DNA from: Actinoplanes sp. SE50/110
GTDB taxonomy: Bacteria > Actinomycetota > Actinomycetes > Mycobacteriales > Micromonosporaceae
Length of the DNA: 64,000 nucleotides
Assembly (NCBI RefSeq): GCF_900119315.1
Contig: NZ_LT827010.1
Span: 634,501-698,500, forward strand
Direction of reading: 5' to 3'
Of this stretch, positions 42,713 to 50,814 are shown piece by piece (position 1 is the first letter of the stretch; each line of letters opens with the position of its first letter). Both the position numbers and the translations under genes were made by a program. The notes under the pieces are model-generated. The model did not search any database. It was given only the letters and a program-made list of their open reading frames with translations, and had not been told where the DNA came from.

Positions 42713-43942
42713 TCAGGTGCGGTCTCGCGAGGTGCGGAAGACCCAGACGCGCAGCATCAGGAAGCGAACCGCCGTGGCGATCAGGTTCGCCAGCACCAGG
42801 ACGGTCAGCTCGACGAACCGCGACGGCTGCGCCGCCGCCGCGTCCAGCAGGGCCAGGGAGCCGCTGGTCAGGCCGAGGCCGACGGCGAAGACGACCAGTC
42901 CCTGCGCCTGGTGGCGGAGGGCGCCGTCCGTGCCGCTCACCCCGAACGTCAGCCGGCGGTTCGCCGCCGTGTTCGCGACCGCGGTGACCAGCAGGGCGAT
43001 CAGGTTGGCGGCCTGCGGCCCGACGCCGACCCGCAGCAGCGCGTACAGCGCCAGGTAGGCCAGCGTGCTCGCCACCCCGACCGCGGCGAACCGGATCAGC
43101 TGGCCGGTCAGGCCGGTGGGCACGCCGTCGACCGGCAGCGGGTTGCGGCCCAGCTGTTCGCGCAGCGCCGCGACCGGGAGTCGGCCGGTGCTCAGGGCGC
43201 GGGTGATCCGGACGATGCCTTTCAGGTCGGCGATCGCGGTGGCGACGATGTCGACCCGGCTGTCCGGGTCGTCGATCCAGTCGACCGGCACCTCGTGGAT
43301 GCGCAGCCCGGAACGCTCGGCGAGGACGAGCATCTCGGTGTCGAAGAACCAGCCGGTGTCCTCCACCATCGGAAGCAGTCGCCGGGCCACGTCGGAGCGG
43401 ATCGCCTTGAATCCGCATTGCGCGTCGGAGAAACGGGCGGCCATCGTCGTACGCAGAATGAGGTTGTAACTGCGGGAGATGAACTCGCGTTTCGCGCCCC
43501 GGACCACGCGCGAGCCGCGGGCCAGCCGGGATCCGATCGCCAGGTCGGAGTGGCCGGAGATGAGCGGCGCCACCAGGGGCAGCAGCGCACCGAGGTCGGT
43601 CGACAGGTCGACGTCCATGTAGGCGAGCACGGCCGCATCCGAGTGCGTCCAGACGTGGTTGAGTGCCCGACCGCGACCCTTCTGGGTCAGGTGCACCGCC
43701 TCGACCTCGGGGAATTCCGCCTTCAGTCGCTGCGCCACGGCCGCGGTGCCGTCGATGCTGGCGTTGTCGGCCACGGTGATCCGGAACCGGTACGGGAAGT
43801 GCGCCGCGAGGTAGGCGTGCAGCCGCCGGACACAGGGTTCGAGGTCGACCTCCTCGTTGTAGACCGGCACGACCACGTCGAGCACCGGGGCGGTGACGCG
43901 GGCCGAACCGGCGTCCTGGGAGGGCAGCGTCGAAAGGCTCAT
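42713..43942 (-). CDS. GT2 glycosyltransferase (DPM1/GtrB-like) fused to a GtrA-like membrane domain
   Basis: 409 residues. Residues about 20-270 form a dolichol/polyprenyl-phosphate sugar transferase: 'VVVPVYNEEVDLEPCVRRL', 'ADNASIDGT', the metal-binding DVDLSTD, 'GSRLARGSRVVRGAKRE' and 'DAQCGFKA'. Residues about 285-400 contain four helices of a GtrA/DPMS-like domain ('LIRFAAVGVASTLAYLALY'). It probably makes polyprenyl-phosphate sugar and helps flip it. The neighbouring GT39 enzyme, 132 bases upstream on the same strand, could use that donor outside the membrane. Confidence 0.9.
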   Translation of the reverse strand: MSLSTLPSQDAGSARVTAPVLDVVVPVYNEEVDLEPCVRRLHAYLAAHFPYRFRITVADNASIDGTAAVAQRLKAEFPEVEAVHLTQKGRGRALNHVWTHSDAAVLAYMDVDLSTDLGALLPLVAPLISGHSDLAIGSRLARGSRVVRGAKREFISRSYNLILRTTMAARFSDAQCGFKAIRSDVARRLLPMVEDTGWFFDTEMLVLAERSGLRIHEVPVDWIDDPDSRVDIVATAIADLKGIVRITRALSTGRLPVAALREQLGRNPLPVDGVPTGLTGQLIRFAAVGVASTLAYLALYALLRVGVGPQAANLIALLVTAVANTAANRRLTFGVSGTDGALRHQAQGLVVFAVGLGLTSGSLALLDAAAAQPSRFVELTVLVLANLIATAVRFLMLRVWVFRTSRDRT

Positions 43943-44021
43943 GGGAACAATTTCCGGCGCGCGTCTTTGCGGGATTTGTCAGAAAACTGTGGCCGCACTG
44001 TGAGTCTTCCGGGAGCACGAA

Positions 44022-44053
44022 AAACGGGCGACCCCCGCAGGGGTCGCCCGTTT
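44022..44053 (-). terminator. Rho-independent terminator of the GT39 gene
   Basis: Perfect 14-bp stem with loop CGCA (or its complement), starting 22 bases after the stop at 44075. Continues into a T-run (TTTTTCG) on the minus strand. Confidence 0.9.
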
Positions 44054-44074
44054 CCGGTCGGATGTGGACGGTGG

Positions 44075-46120
44075 TCAGGAAGTCACGGTGAGGTCGTACA
44101 CCGTGGTGCTGCCGACCGTTTTCGCGGTGAACGTCGACGCCACCCACTCGGCGATCCGGCTGCTGTCGCTGCTGCCCGACCCGCCGCCGTCGAAGCCGCG
44201 GCCGCCGATGAAGTAATGGATCCTCCCGGCCGCCACGTACGCCTTGAACTGGGCGAGGGTGGGGGAGGGGTCGGTGCCGTTGAAGCCGCCGACGGCCATC
44301 ACCGGCTTCTCGGTGGCGAGCTGATAACCGGAGGCGTTCTGCGAGCCGATCGCCGCGGCCACCCACGTGTACCTGTCCGCGTCCTGTTCCAGCAGCGCCT
44401 TCATCTCGGAGCTGACCGAGGTCGCGTCGAGCAGACCACCCATGCCCCCGCCGCCGCCCACGCGCCCACCGCGGCCGCCACCATCCGTCGTACCGCCGCC
44501 CGCCTGGTTGTTGCCCCCGGGAGACCCGCCGCCGGGGAAGCCGCCGCCGGGGAAGCCGCCGCCGGGGAAGCCGCCGGGCGGATTTCCGGCGCGACCGCCG
44601 CCCGGGAAGCCGCCGCGGCCCCCGCCGCCGGGACCACCGAATCCGCCGGCGACCGCCGGCCCGGCCGACGGGATCGACCCGCTGTGTGCCTGGGAGGCGG
44701 TCTGCACCGCGTACGCCGCCGGCCCGGCCAGGGCCGTGACCAGCGCGACCACCGCGCCTACCAGGGCGATCCGGCGCGGCAGCCGGAAGGCGGCGACCAC
44801 CGCGACCGCCGCGCCGATGCCCAGGATCAGGACCGGCAGGCGAAGCCAGGGCAGGAAGTCGGCGCTGCGGCCGAGCAGCTTCCACGACCACCAGGCGGTC
44901 ACCGCGATCGCCGCACCGAGGGTGAGCGCCGCGACGAGGTTGGCCCGGTGCCGCCAGAGCAGGGTCACGCCCATCGCGACCACCGCGCCGACCGCCGGGG
45001 CCAGCGCCACCGTGTAGTACGCGTGGAAGATGCCCTGCATGAAGCTGAAGATCAGTCCGGTGATCAGCAGCCACGAGCCCCACAGGATCAGCCCGGCGCG
45101 CTGCAGGTCGGCCCGGGTCCGGCGCAGCGTGATCACCAGGCCGGCGGCCAGCACGATCAGCGCGGCCGGCAGCAGCCAGGAGATCTGACCGCCCTGCGCG
45201 CTGTCGAACATCCGGGTCCAGCCGGCCTGGCCCCACATGCTGCCGCCGTTGCCGCCCCTGCCCCCACCGCCGACGCTGCCGGTCTCCGCCCCGTTGAGCC
45301 GGCCCAGGCCGTTGTAGCCGAGGGTGAGTTCGAGCAGGCTGTTGTTCTGCGAGCCGCCGATGAACGGGCGGTCGGCGGCCGGCACCAGTTCGACGATGGC
45401 GAGGTACCAGCCGGCCGAGACGATCAGCGCGCCGAGCGAGAGCAGCAGCTGCCAGATCCGCTTGAGCAGCTTCGGCGGGCCGGCGATCAGATATGCCAGG
45501 CCGTACGCCGGGACGACGAGCAGGGCCTGCAGCATCTTGGTGAGGAAACCGAAGCCGACGAACACCCCGGCCAGCACGATCCACCTGGTGGAGCCGCTCT
45601 CGACGGCGCGCAGCGTGGCGTACGCCCCGGCGACCATCAGCAGCACGAGCAGCGCGTCCGGATTGTTGAACCGGAACATCAGCACGGCGACCGGGGTGAG
45701 CGCGGCGACCGCTCCGGCGATCAGGCCGGCCACCGGTCCGAACGCGCGGCGGACGGTGGCGAAGAGCAGACCGGTGCCGGCCACCCCCAGCAGGGCCTGC
45801 GGCACCAGGATGCTCCACGAGCTCAGCCCGAACACCCGTACCGAAAGCGCCATGATCCAGAGTGAAGCGGGCGTCTTGTCGACGGTGATCGAGTTGGCCG
45901 CGTCCGACGAGCCGTAGAAAAAGGCCTTCCAGCTGGCCGAGCCGGCCTGGACCGCGGCCGAGTAGAACGCGTTCGCCCAGCCCGAGGCGCGTAGACCCCA
46001 GAGGTAGAGCACCGCGGTGCCGACGAGCAACGCGATGACGGCCGGACGAACCCATCGGGGGTTCGGGTCCGGGGGTGCGGGCGCGGCGGCTTCGACAGGT
46101 GCCGGCGTCGTCGTGATCAT
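44075..46120 (-). CDS. GT39/ArnT-like membrane glycosyltransferase with Gly-rich extracellular insert
   Basis: 681 residues. About 11-12 membrane helices span residues 28-475, with the family signature 'ITVDKTPASLWIMALSVRVFG' (acidic residue in the first loop) and 'FRFNNPDALLVLLM'. Such enzymes transfer sugars from polyprenyl phosphate to acceptors outside the membrane. Residues about 490-565 are a Gly-rich insert with repeated GGFPGGG. The C-terminus is a folded extracellular domain ('GSQNASGYQLATEKPVMAVGGFNGTDPSPT') found in YkcB-like actinobacterial members. A second Gly-rich loop lies near 280. Confidence 0.88.
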   Translation of the reverse strand: MITTTPAPVEAAAPAPPDPNPRWVRPAVIALLVGTAVLYLWGLRASGWANAFYSAAVQAGSASWKAFFYGSSDAANSITVDKTPASLWIMALSVRVFGLSSWSILVPQALLGVAGTGLLFATVRRAFGPVAGLIAGAVAALTPVAVLMFRFNNPDALLVLLMVAGAYATLRAVESGSTRWIVLAGVFVGFGFLTKMLQALLVVPAYGLAYLIAGPPKLLKRIWQLLLSLGALIVSAGWYLAIVELVPAADRPFIGGSQNNSLLELTLGYNGLGRLNGAETGSVGGGGRGGNGGSMWGQAGWTRMFDSAQGGQISWLLPAALIVLAAGLVITLRRTRADLQRAGLILWGSWLLITGLIFSFMQGIFHAYYTVALAPAVGAVVAMGVTLLWRHRANLVAALTLGAAIAVTAWWSWKLLGRSADFLPWLRLPVLILGIGAAVAVVAAFRLPRRIALVGAVVALVTALAGPAAYAVQTASQAHSGSIPSAGPAVAGGFGGPGGGGRGGFPGGGRAGNPPGGFPGGGFPGGGFPGGGSPGGNNQAGGGTTDGGGRGGRVGGGGGMGGLLDATSVSSEMKALLEQDADRYTWVAAAIGSQNASGYQLATEKPVMAVGGFNGTDPSPTLAQFKAYVAAGRIHYFIGGRGFDGGGSGSSDSSRIAEWVASTFTAKTVGSTTVYDLTVTS

Positions 46121-46252
46121 CGGGAGACTCCCAGAGCTGGCGGATTCGTACCCGACGAACTCTTCACACCGGCGCTGTCGCGTCCTTGTGCCGTCCCTGT
46201 GCGCTGTCTGTGAGTCCCGCCGCCCGATCGACGGGACCCACGACGCGGCCGT

Positions 46253-47317
46253 TCAGAGGGTGCGGCGCTTGGCCGACGCCGCGGCCAGCCGCTCCAGCAC
46301 CGCCACCGTGCCGTCCCAGCCCATGCACGCGTCGGTGACCGACTGCCCGTACGTCATCTCGGCGCCCAACTCCTGCCGGCCCGGGACCAGGAAACTCTCC
46401 AGCATCACGCCGCTGATCGCGTGCTGCCCCGCCTCCATCTGCCCGGCGATGTCCTCGGCCACCAGCGGCTGCCGGTTGTGGTCCTTGTTGCTGTTGCCGT
46501 GCGAACAGTCGATCACCAGGCGCTCCGGCAGTCCGGCCTTGCGCAGCAGCGCCAGCGACGCCTCCACGTCCTGCGCGCTGTAGTTCGGCTTGCCGCCGCC
46601 ACCGCGCAGCACCAGGTGACAGTCCGGGTTGCCGGTGGTGTGCAGGATCGCCGGGGTGCCCGAGTAGTCGATCCCCGGGAACACGTGCTGGGCCGCGGCG
46701 GCGTGGATCGCGTCCACCGCGGTGGACACGCTGCCGTCCGGGCGGTTCTTCATCCCGATCGGCATCGACAGGCCGGACGACAGCTGCCGGTGCACCTGCG
46801 ACTCGACGGTCCGGGCCCCGATCGCGCCCCAAGCCACGGTGTCGGCGATGTACTGCGGGGTGATCGGGTCGAGGAACTCGACGGCCACCGGAAGACCCCG
46901 GCTGACCACCTCCAGGAGCAGCTTGCGGGCGATCCGCAGGCCGGCGCCGACGTCGCCGGAACCGTCCAGCGCCGGATCCATGATCAGACCCTTCCAGCCG
47001 ACCGTGGAGCGCGGCTTCTCGAAGTACACCCGCATCACGATCAGCAGGTCGTCCTTCAGGCGCTCGGCCTCGGCCTGCAGCCGGTCGGCGTACTCGCCGG
47101 CGGCGGCCGGGTCGTGCACCGAACACGGCCCGACCACGACCAGCAGGCGCTGATCTCGGCCGTTCAGCACATCCTCGACCTGCTTGCGGCCGGCCAGCAC
47201 GGTGTCGTGCAACTCGGTCGTCAGCGGCAGCTCGTGGTGCAGCAGCGCCGGGCTCATCAGCGGGACGATCTTCTCGATGCGCTGGTCGCGGACACGCTGC
47301 ACCTCAGGGGCGGTCAT
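46253..47317 (-). CDS. aroG: 3-deoxy-7-phosphoheptulonate (DAHP) synthase, class I
   Basis: 354 residues, full length for class I AroG/F/H. It condenses phosphoenolpyruvate and erythrose 4-phosphate, the first step of aromatic amino-acid synthesis. Conserved blocks are 'LLVVVGPCSVHDP', 'MRVYFEKPRSTVGWKGLIMDP', 'KNRPDGS', 'RGGGGKPNY', 'VIDCSHGNSNKDH' and 'GVMLESFLVPGRQ'. Metal ligands Cys, His, Glu and Asp are present. The ATG at 47317 is preceded by AGGAGAGA. A 180-base 5' leader encodes an aromatic leader peptide and an attenuator terminator, so expression is predicted to respond to charged tRNA-Phe, -Tyr and -Trp. Confidence 0.95.
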   Translation of the reverse strand: MTAPEVQRVRDQRIEKIVPLMSPALLHHELPLTTELHDTVLAGRKQVEDVLNGRDQRLLVVVGPCSVHDPAAAGEYADRLQAEAERLKDDLLIVMRVYFEKPRSTVGWKGLIMDPALDGSGDVGAGLRIARKLLLEVVSRGLPVAVEFLDPITPQYIADTVAWGAIGARTVESQVHRQLSSGLSMPIGMKNRPDGSVSTAVDAIHAAAAQHVFPGIDYSGTPAILHTTGNPDCHLVLRGGGGKPNYSAQDVEASLALLRKAGLPERLVIDCSHGNSNKDHNRQPLVAEDIAGQMEAGQHAISGVMLESFLVPGRQELGAEMTYGQSVTDACMGWDGTVAVLERLAAASAKRRTL

Positions 47318-47369
47318 GGTGATCTCTCTCCTTTTAACCGGCCCTGGACGAGAGCCGGTTTGCTCGGGG

Positions 47370-47400
47370 CAAACAAAAAGGCAGCGACATCGTCGCTGCC
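47370..47400 (-). terminator. Attenuator terminator in the aroG leader
   Basis: Perfect 9-bp stem GGCAGCGAC/GTCGCTGCC with a 3-base loop, followed on the minus strand by TTTTTGTTTG. It lies 53 bases upstream of the aroG ATG. An alternative pairing of TGCCTC (47450-47445 on the minus strand) with GAGGCA (47403-47398) would remove the first bases of its 5' arm, giving an antiterminator. Confidence 0.88.
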
Positions 47401-47428
47401 TCAGCCGGCTCTGGCGGGGTGACTCAGG

Positions 47429-47500
47429 TCATGCGGTCATGGCCGAGGCACCGGCGCGGGCCGGCCCCGTAAACCAATAGAACGCAGACGTCTGAGTCAC
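47429..47500 (-). CDS. aroG leader peptide with consecutive Phe-Tyr-Trp-Phe
   Basis: A 23-codon frame from GTG at 47500 to TGA at 47429. The peptide begins MTQTSAFYWFTG and ends AMTA. Codons 7-10 are Phe-Tyr-Trp-Phe, one residue for each end product of the pathway that the downstream enzyme starts. No ribosome-binding site precedes the GTG, but a -10 hexamer lies exactly six bases upstream, fitting a leaderless transcript. A stalled ribosome would leave 47445-47450 free for the antiterminator; completed translation would cover it and let the terminator form. Confidence 0.85.
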   Translation of the reverse strand: MTQTSAFYWFTGPARAGASAMTA

Positions 47501-47506
47501 CCCGAC

Positions 47507-47512
47507 AGCATA
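47507..47512 (-). promoter_or_regulatory. -10 element (TATGCT) of the aroG leader
   Basis: TATGCT on the minus strand with six bases before the GTG start of the leader peptide, placing the transcription start at or next to the first base of the GTG. No good -35 is seen. Confidence 0.6.
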
Positions 47513-47518
47513 GCCGGA

Positions 47519-49144
47519 TCAGCCGACCCTCGGCAGATATGGCGTGTGATGTTCAGCTGATGGGACGACCGGCGAGGCCGGGGCGGACGGCAGCATCACC
47601 GTGAAGATCGTCTGGCCGGGGCGGCTCTGCACACCGACCTTGCCGCCGTGCGAGGTCACCACGGCGTGCACGATCGACAACCCGAGACCGGTGCTGCCGG
47701 CCGCCCGCGAACGGGAGCTGTCCCCGCGGGCGAACCGCTCGAAGATGTGCGGCACCAGCTCGGCCTGGATCCCCGGCCCGTTGTCGATCACCTGCAGCAC
47801 GGCGGCGTCCGGCACCGTGTCGACCTTCACCGTGACGGTCGAACCCTCCGGGGTGTGCGTACGGGCGTTGGCCAGCAGATTCGCCAGCACCTGGTGCAGC
47901 CGTGCGCCGTCGCCGATCACCGTGACCGGCTCGTCCGGCAGGTCCAGCTGCCAGTAGTGCCGCGGGCCGGCGGCGTGCGCGTCACTGGTCGCGTCCACGG
48001 CCAGCATGGTCAGATCGACCGGATCCTGCGCCAGCGGGCGGCCGGCGTCCAGCCGGGCCAGCAGCAGCAGATCCTCGACCAGGGTGGTCATCCGCTTCGC
48101 CTCCGACTCGACCCGGCCCAGCACGTGCGCCACCTCGTCGGGAATCGGCTGGCGGCTGCGCCGGGTCAGCTCGGCGTAACCGCGGATCGCGGCGAGCGGG
48201 GTGCGCAGCTCGTGACTCGCATCCGCGACGAACTGGCGCACCTGCATCTCGCTCGCGTGCCGGGCCTCCAGGGCGCTGCCGACGTGGTCGAGCATCCGGT
48301 TCAGGGCGGCGCCGACCTGGCCGACCTCGGTCCGCGGATCGGTGTCGGACTCGGGCACTCGCTGCGCGAGTTGCACCGCGCCGCGATCGAGGCGCAATTC
48401 CGCGACGCGGCTCGCGGTCGCGGCCACTCGGTCGAGGGGCTGGAGGGTACGACGTACGATCAGCGCCCCGGCCCAGCCCGCGATGAGCAGCGCCCCGAGC
48501 ACCACACACCCGGTGAACCCGGCTACCGCGAGCAGCGTGGCATCCATGTTCTTCAGCGATACTCCGACGTAGTACGTCCGATCACCGCTTCGCGTGGTTT
48601 GTTTTGTCATCAGATAACGCGGCAGGTCGCTGCCCACGTTCACCTCGACGCTGCGGCTGCCGGTGACCTTGTTATGCACGGTGGCCAGCGCCGTGGCGGA
48701 GAGCGGGTCGGTTTTCAGCCCGAAGTTGTCGGCGAAGTGGACGATCCCGCCGGACAGCGTTCCGTCGGCCAACATCCAGAGCACGATGGGGTCGCGCTGT
48801 ATGCCGTTGAACATTCGGCGGTCGGCGAGGGGGTTGGAGCCGGCCTGGCTCGGGCCGTCGGGGCCGGAGGGCAGCGGAGGGCACGATCTCTGGCCAGCAT
48901 GGCCGGGATCGGCCGGATCGGGGCAGTCAAAGCCGACGCCGAGCCGTTTGCTCGCCTCCTGGAGATCCTTGACGGCCTGGTCGTGCAGCGTCTTGTAGAC
49001 GTAGAGCTCGGCGGTGCCGCCGACGACCAGGCCGAGGACCGCGAGCAGGGCGATCATGGTGGCGACCAGGCGGGTACGCAGCGGCCAGCCCGCCGGGCTG
49101 CGCCAGCGGGCTGGGCGGGGGCGGGCCGTGACGGCGGCGGCCAT
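47519..49144 (-). CDS. Two-component sensor histidine kinase
   Basis: 541 residues. Two membrane helices (about 25-48 and 203-232) bound an extracellular sensor domain with two Cys. A HAMP linker (about 233-290) is followed by HisKA with phosphoacceptor His311 in 'VADASHELRTPLAAIRGYAEL', and an HATPase domain with N-box 'LANLLANARTHTPEG', 'VIDNGPGI' and 'GSTGLGLSIVHAVVTSHGG'. It is coupled to the response regulator ahead of it (one base between them). The architecture resembles the TrcS/CseC-type kinases of actinobacteria. Its ligand is unknown. Confidence 0.93.
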   Translation of the reverse strand: MAAAVTARPRPARWRSPAGWPLRTRLVATMIALLAVLGLVVGGTAELYVYKTLHDQAVKDLQEASKRLGVGFDCPDPADPGHAGQRSCPPLPSGPDGPSQAGSNPLADRRMFNGIQRDPIVLWMLADGTLSGGIVHFADNFGLKTDPLSATALATVHNKVTGSRSVEVNVGSDLPRYLMTKQTTRSGDRTYYVGVSLKNMDATLLAVAGFTGCVVLGALLIAGWAGALIVRRTLQPLDRVAATASRVAELRLDRGAVQLAQRVPESDTDPRTEVGQVGAALNRMLDHVGSALEARHASEMQVRQFVADASHELRTPLAAIRGYAELTRRSRQPIPDEVAHVLGRVESEAKRMTTLVEDLLLLARLDAGRPLAQDPVDLTMLAVDATSDAHAAGPRHYWQLDLPDEPVTVIGDGARLHQVLANLLANARTHTPEGSTVTVKVDTVPDAAVLQVIDNGPGIQAELVPHIFERFARGDSSRSRAAGSTGLGLSIVHAVVTSHGGKVGVQSRPGQTIFTVMLPSAPASPVVPSAEHHTPYLPRVG

Positions 49145-49145
49145 G

Positions 49146-49883
49146 TCAGTCGGCCGGCTTGAGGACGTACCCGGCGCCGCGCATGGTGTGGATCATCGGC
49201 GTGCGGCCGGCGTCGATCTTCTTCCGCAGGTACGAGATGTAGAGCTCGACGACGTTCGCCTGCCCGCCGAAGTCGTAGTTCCAGACCCGGTCCAGGATCT
49301 GCGGCTTGCTCAGCACCCGGCGCGGGTTGCGCATCAGATAGCGCAGCAGCTCGAACTCGGTGGCGGTCAGGGTGATCAGGGCACCGCCGCGACGCACCTC
49401 GTGCGAGTCCTCGTCCAGCGTCAGGTCGCCGACGATCAGCTGCGACTCGGTGCGCATCGGGGCGTGCCCCATCCGGCGCATCAGCCCGCGCAGCCGGGCC
49501 ACCACCTCTTCGAGGCTGAACGGCTTGGTGACGTAGTCGTCGCCGCCCGCGGTCAACCCGGTGATCCGGTCCTCGACCGAGTCCTTGGCGGTCAGGAACA
49601 GCACCGGCACCTCGGGGGTCTCGCCCCGGAGCCGGCGCAGCACCTCCAGGCCGTCGATGTCGGGCAGCATCATGTCCAGGATGACGGCGTCCGGCCGGAA
49701 GTCACGGGCGGTCCGCACCGCGCTGAGCCCGTCAGCGGCGCTCTTGACCTCCCAGCCCTCGTAGCGCAGGGCCATCGACAGGAGCTCGGCCAGCGTCGGC
49801 TCGTCGTCCACCACGAGGACCCGCACCGGGGTTCCGTCGGGCCGCCGGAGTTCGGTGCTGGAGTCTGCGTTCGCCATCGTCAT
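49146..49883 (-). CDS. OmpR-family response regulator
   Basis: 245 residues. The receiver domain (about 20-135) has acidic DDE at its start, phosphoacceptor Asp in 'PDAVILDMMLPDIDG', Thr in 'LFLTAK' and Lys in 'YVTKPFS'. The C-terminal winged helix (about 145-242) contains 'LTATEFELLRYLMRNPRRVLSK' and 'VVELYISYLRKKID', typical of OmpR/PhoB. It is transcribed before its cognate kinase. GGGGGC lies before the ATG at 49883. Confidence 0.94.
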   Translation of the reverse strand: MTMANADSSTELRRPDGTPVRVLVVDDEPTLAELLSMALRYEGWEVKSAADGLSAVRTARDFRPDAVILDMMLPDIDGLEVLRRLRGETPEVPVLFLTAKDSVEDRITGLTAGGDDYVTKPFSLEEVVARLRGLMRRMGHAPMRTESQLIVGDLTLDEDSHEVRRGGALITLTATEFELLRYLMRNPRRVLSKPQILDRVWNYDFGGQANVVELYISYLRKKIDAGRTPMIHTMRGAGYVLKPAD

Positions 49884-50137
49884 GCCCCCACTGTGGTCGG
49901 CGACGCTCGGCGCCGGCTTTCCGTTTCCTGTGTAGCGGCTGTGGAACCGCGTACGGAAATGATGGTGTCGTCTTGGTCTTCGGCATCGACGCTTCCCGCG
50001 TTAGGGTCAGTTTCCGTCGACCTTGATGGGCTTTGGGCGTTTTTGCCGGGAAGCTTGCCGGGCCGGAACACTCGCTGACCGCTCGATGTTGTGCAAGCGT
50101 TGGTCGTTGTGGGCGGCGCGAGCGTGGGGAGCTGCAC

Positions 50138-50509
50138 GTGGATCTTCTCGAGGAGTACCGCAGAGCCAATTTCTTCTTCGAGTCCGGTGACCCGCTGGGT
50201 GCGTCCCGCCTGCTCGAACCGATCGTCGAGGCGGAGCCGCAGAACACCGCGGTCCGTCAGCTGCTGGCCCGGGCATACTTCAACTCGGCCCAGTTGAACG
50301 GCGCGGAAACCCAGCTCAGGGCACTGATCGAGCATGATCCGTCGGATCATTATGCGCACCACGTGCTCGGCCGGACCCTGGAACGGGCCGGCCGTTTCCG
50401 TGAGGCGCTACCGCACCTGCGGCTGGCGGCCGCGATGAAGCAGCAGCCGGATTATCAGGACGCGCTGCGCCGGGTGGAGACCTGGCTCGGCAAGAACGAA
50501 CCGGCATAA
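50138..50509 (+). CDS. Small TPR protein
   Basis: 123 residues from a GTG with GGGGAG six bases upstream; the longer frame from 50033 has no support. Three TPR units are visible ('YRRANFFFESGDPLGASRLLEPIVEAEPQNTAVRQLLARAY' pattern), ending with a charged tail. A protein-protein interaction scaffold in the cytoplasm, with no enzymatic part. It precedes an Smr gene by 10 bases, so the two are probably cotranscribed. Confidence 0.8.
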   Translation: MDLLEEYRRANFFFESGDPLGASRLLEPIVEAEPQNTAVRQLLARAYFNSAQLNGAETQLRALIEHDPSDHYAHHVLGRTLERAGRFREALPHLRLAAAMKQQPDYQDALRRVETWLGKNEPA

Positions 50510-50519
50510 GGTCGTCGCC

Positions 50520-50804
50520 ATGAAGCTGAAGCTCGACCTGCACGACATCTTCAACAAGGGGCACGAGATCGACCGGGCTCTGCGCGGGATCGTCGACGAG
50601 GCGATCCAGAAGAAGGCGGCCCTCGTCGAGATCATTCCGGGCAAGGGCTCCGGAGCGCTGAAGAAGAAGGTCCTGCGCTTCCTCGACCAGAAGGAGATCA
50701 AGCAGCTCTACCACCGGGTCGAGAAGGACGGCGACAACTGGGGCCGCCTGTTCATCCACTTCCGGCACGACGCCCCGACCGGCCGCCGCGGCCGGGGCAG
50801 GTAG
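50520..50804 (+). CDS. Smr-domain protein
   Basis: 94 residues forming a lone Smr (MutS2 C-terminal-like) domain: LDLHDIF at the start (LDxH motif), 'VEIIPGKGSGALKKKVLRFL' (the GxGxG-type loop), and a basic C-terminus. Smr domains bind and may nick nucleic acids, and recent work on the family points to RNA or ribosome collision targets. The stand-alone form cannot be assigned further. Confidence 0.85.
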   Translation: MKLKLDLHDIFNKGHEIDRALRGIVDEAIQKKAALVEIIPGKGSGALKKKVLRFLDQKEIKQLYHRVEKDGDNWGRLFIHFRHDAPTGRRGRGR

Positions 50805-50814
50805 CCGAGGCGTC

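Noticed and set aside
42414..46055. 1,213-codon minus-strand frame across both glycosyltransferases
   Set aside because: It runs through two recognisable genes in another frame and through intergenic tandem repeats; no ribosome-binding site or domain.
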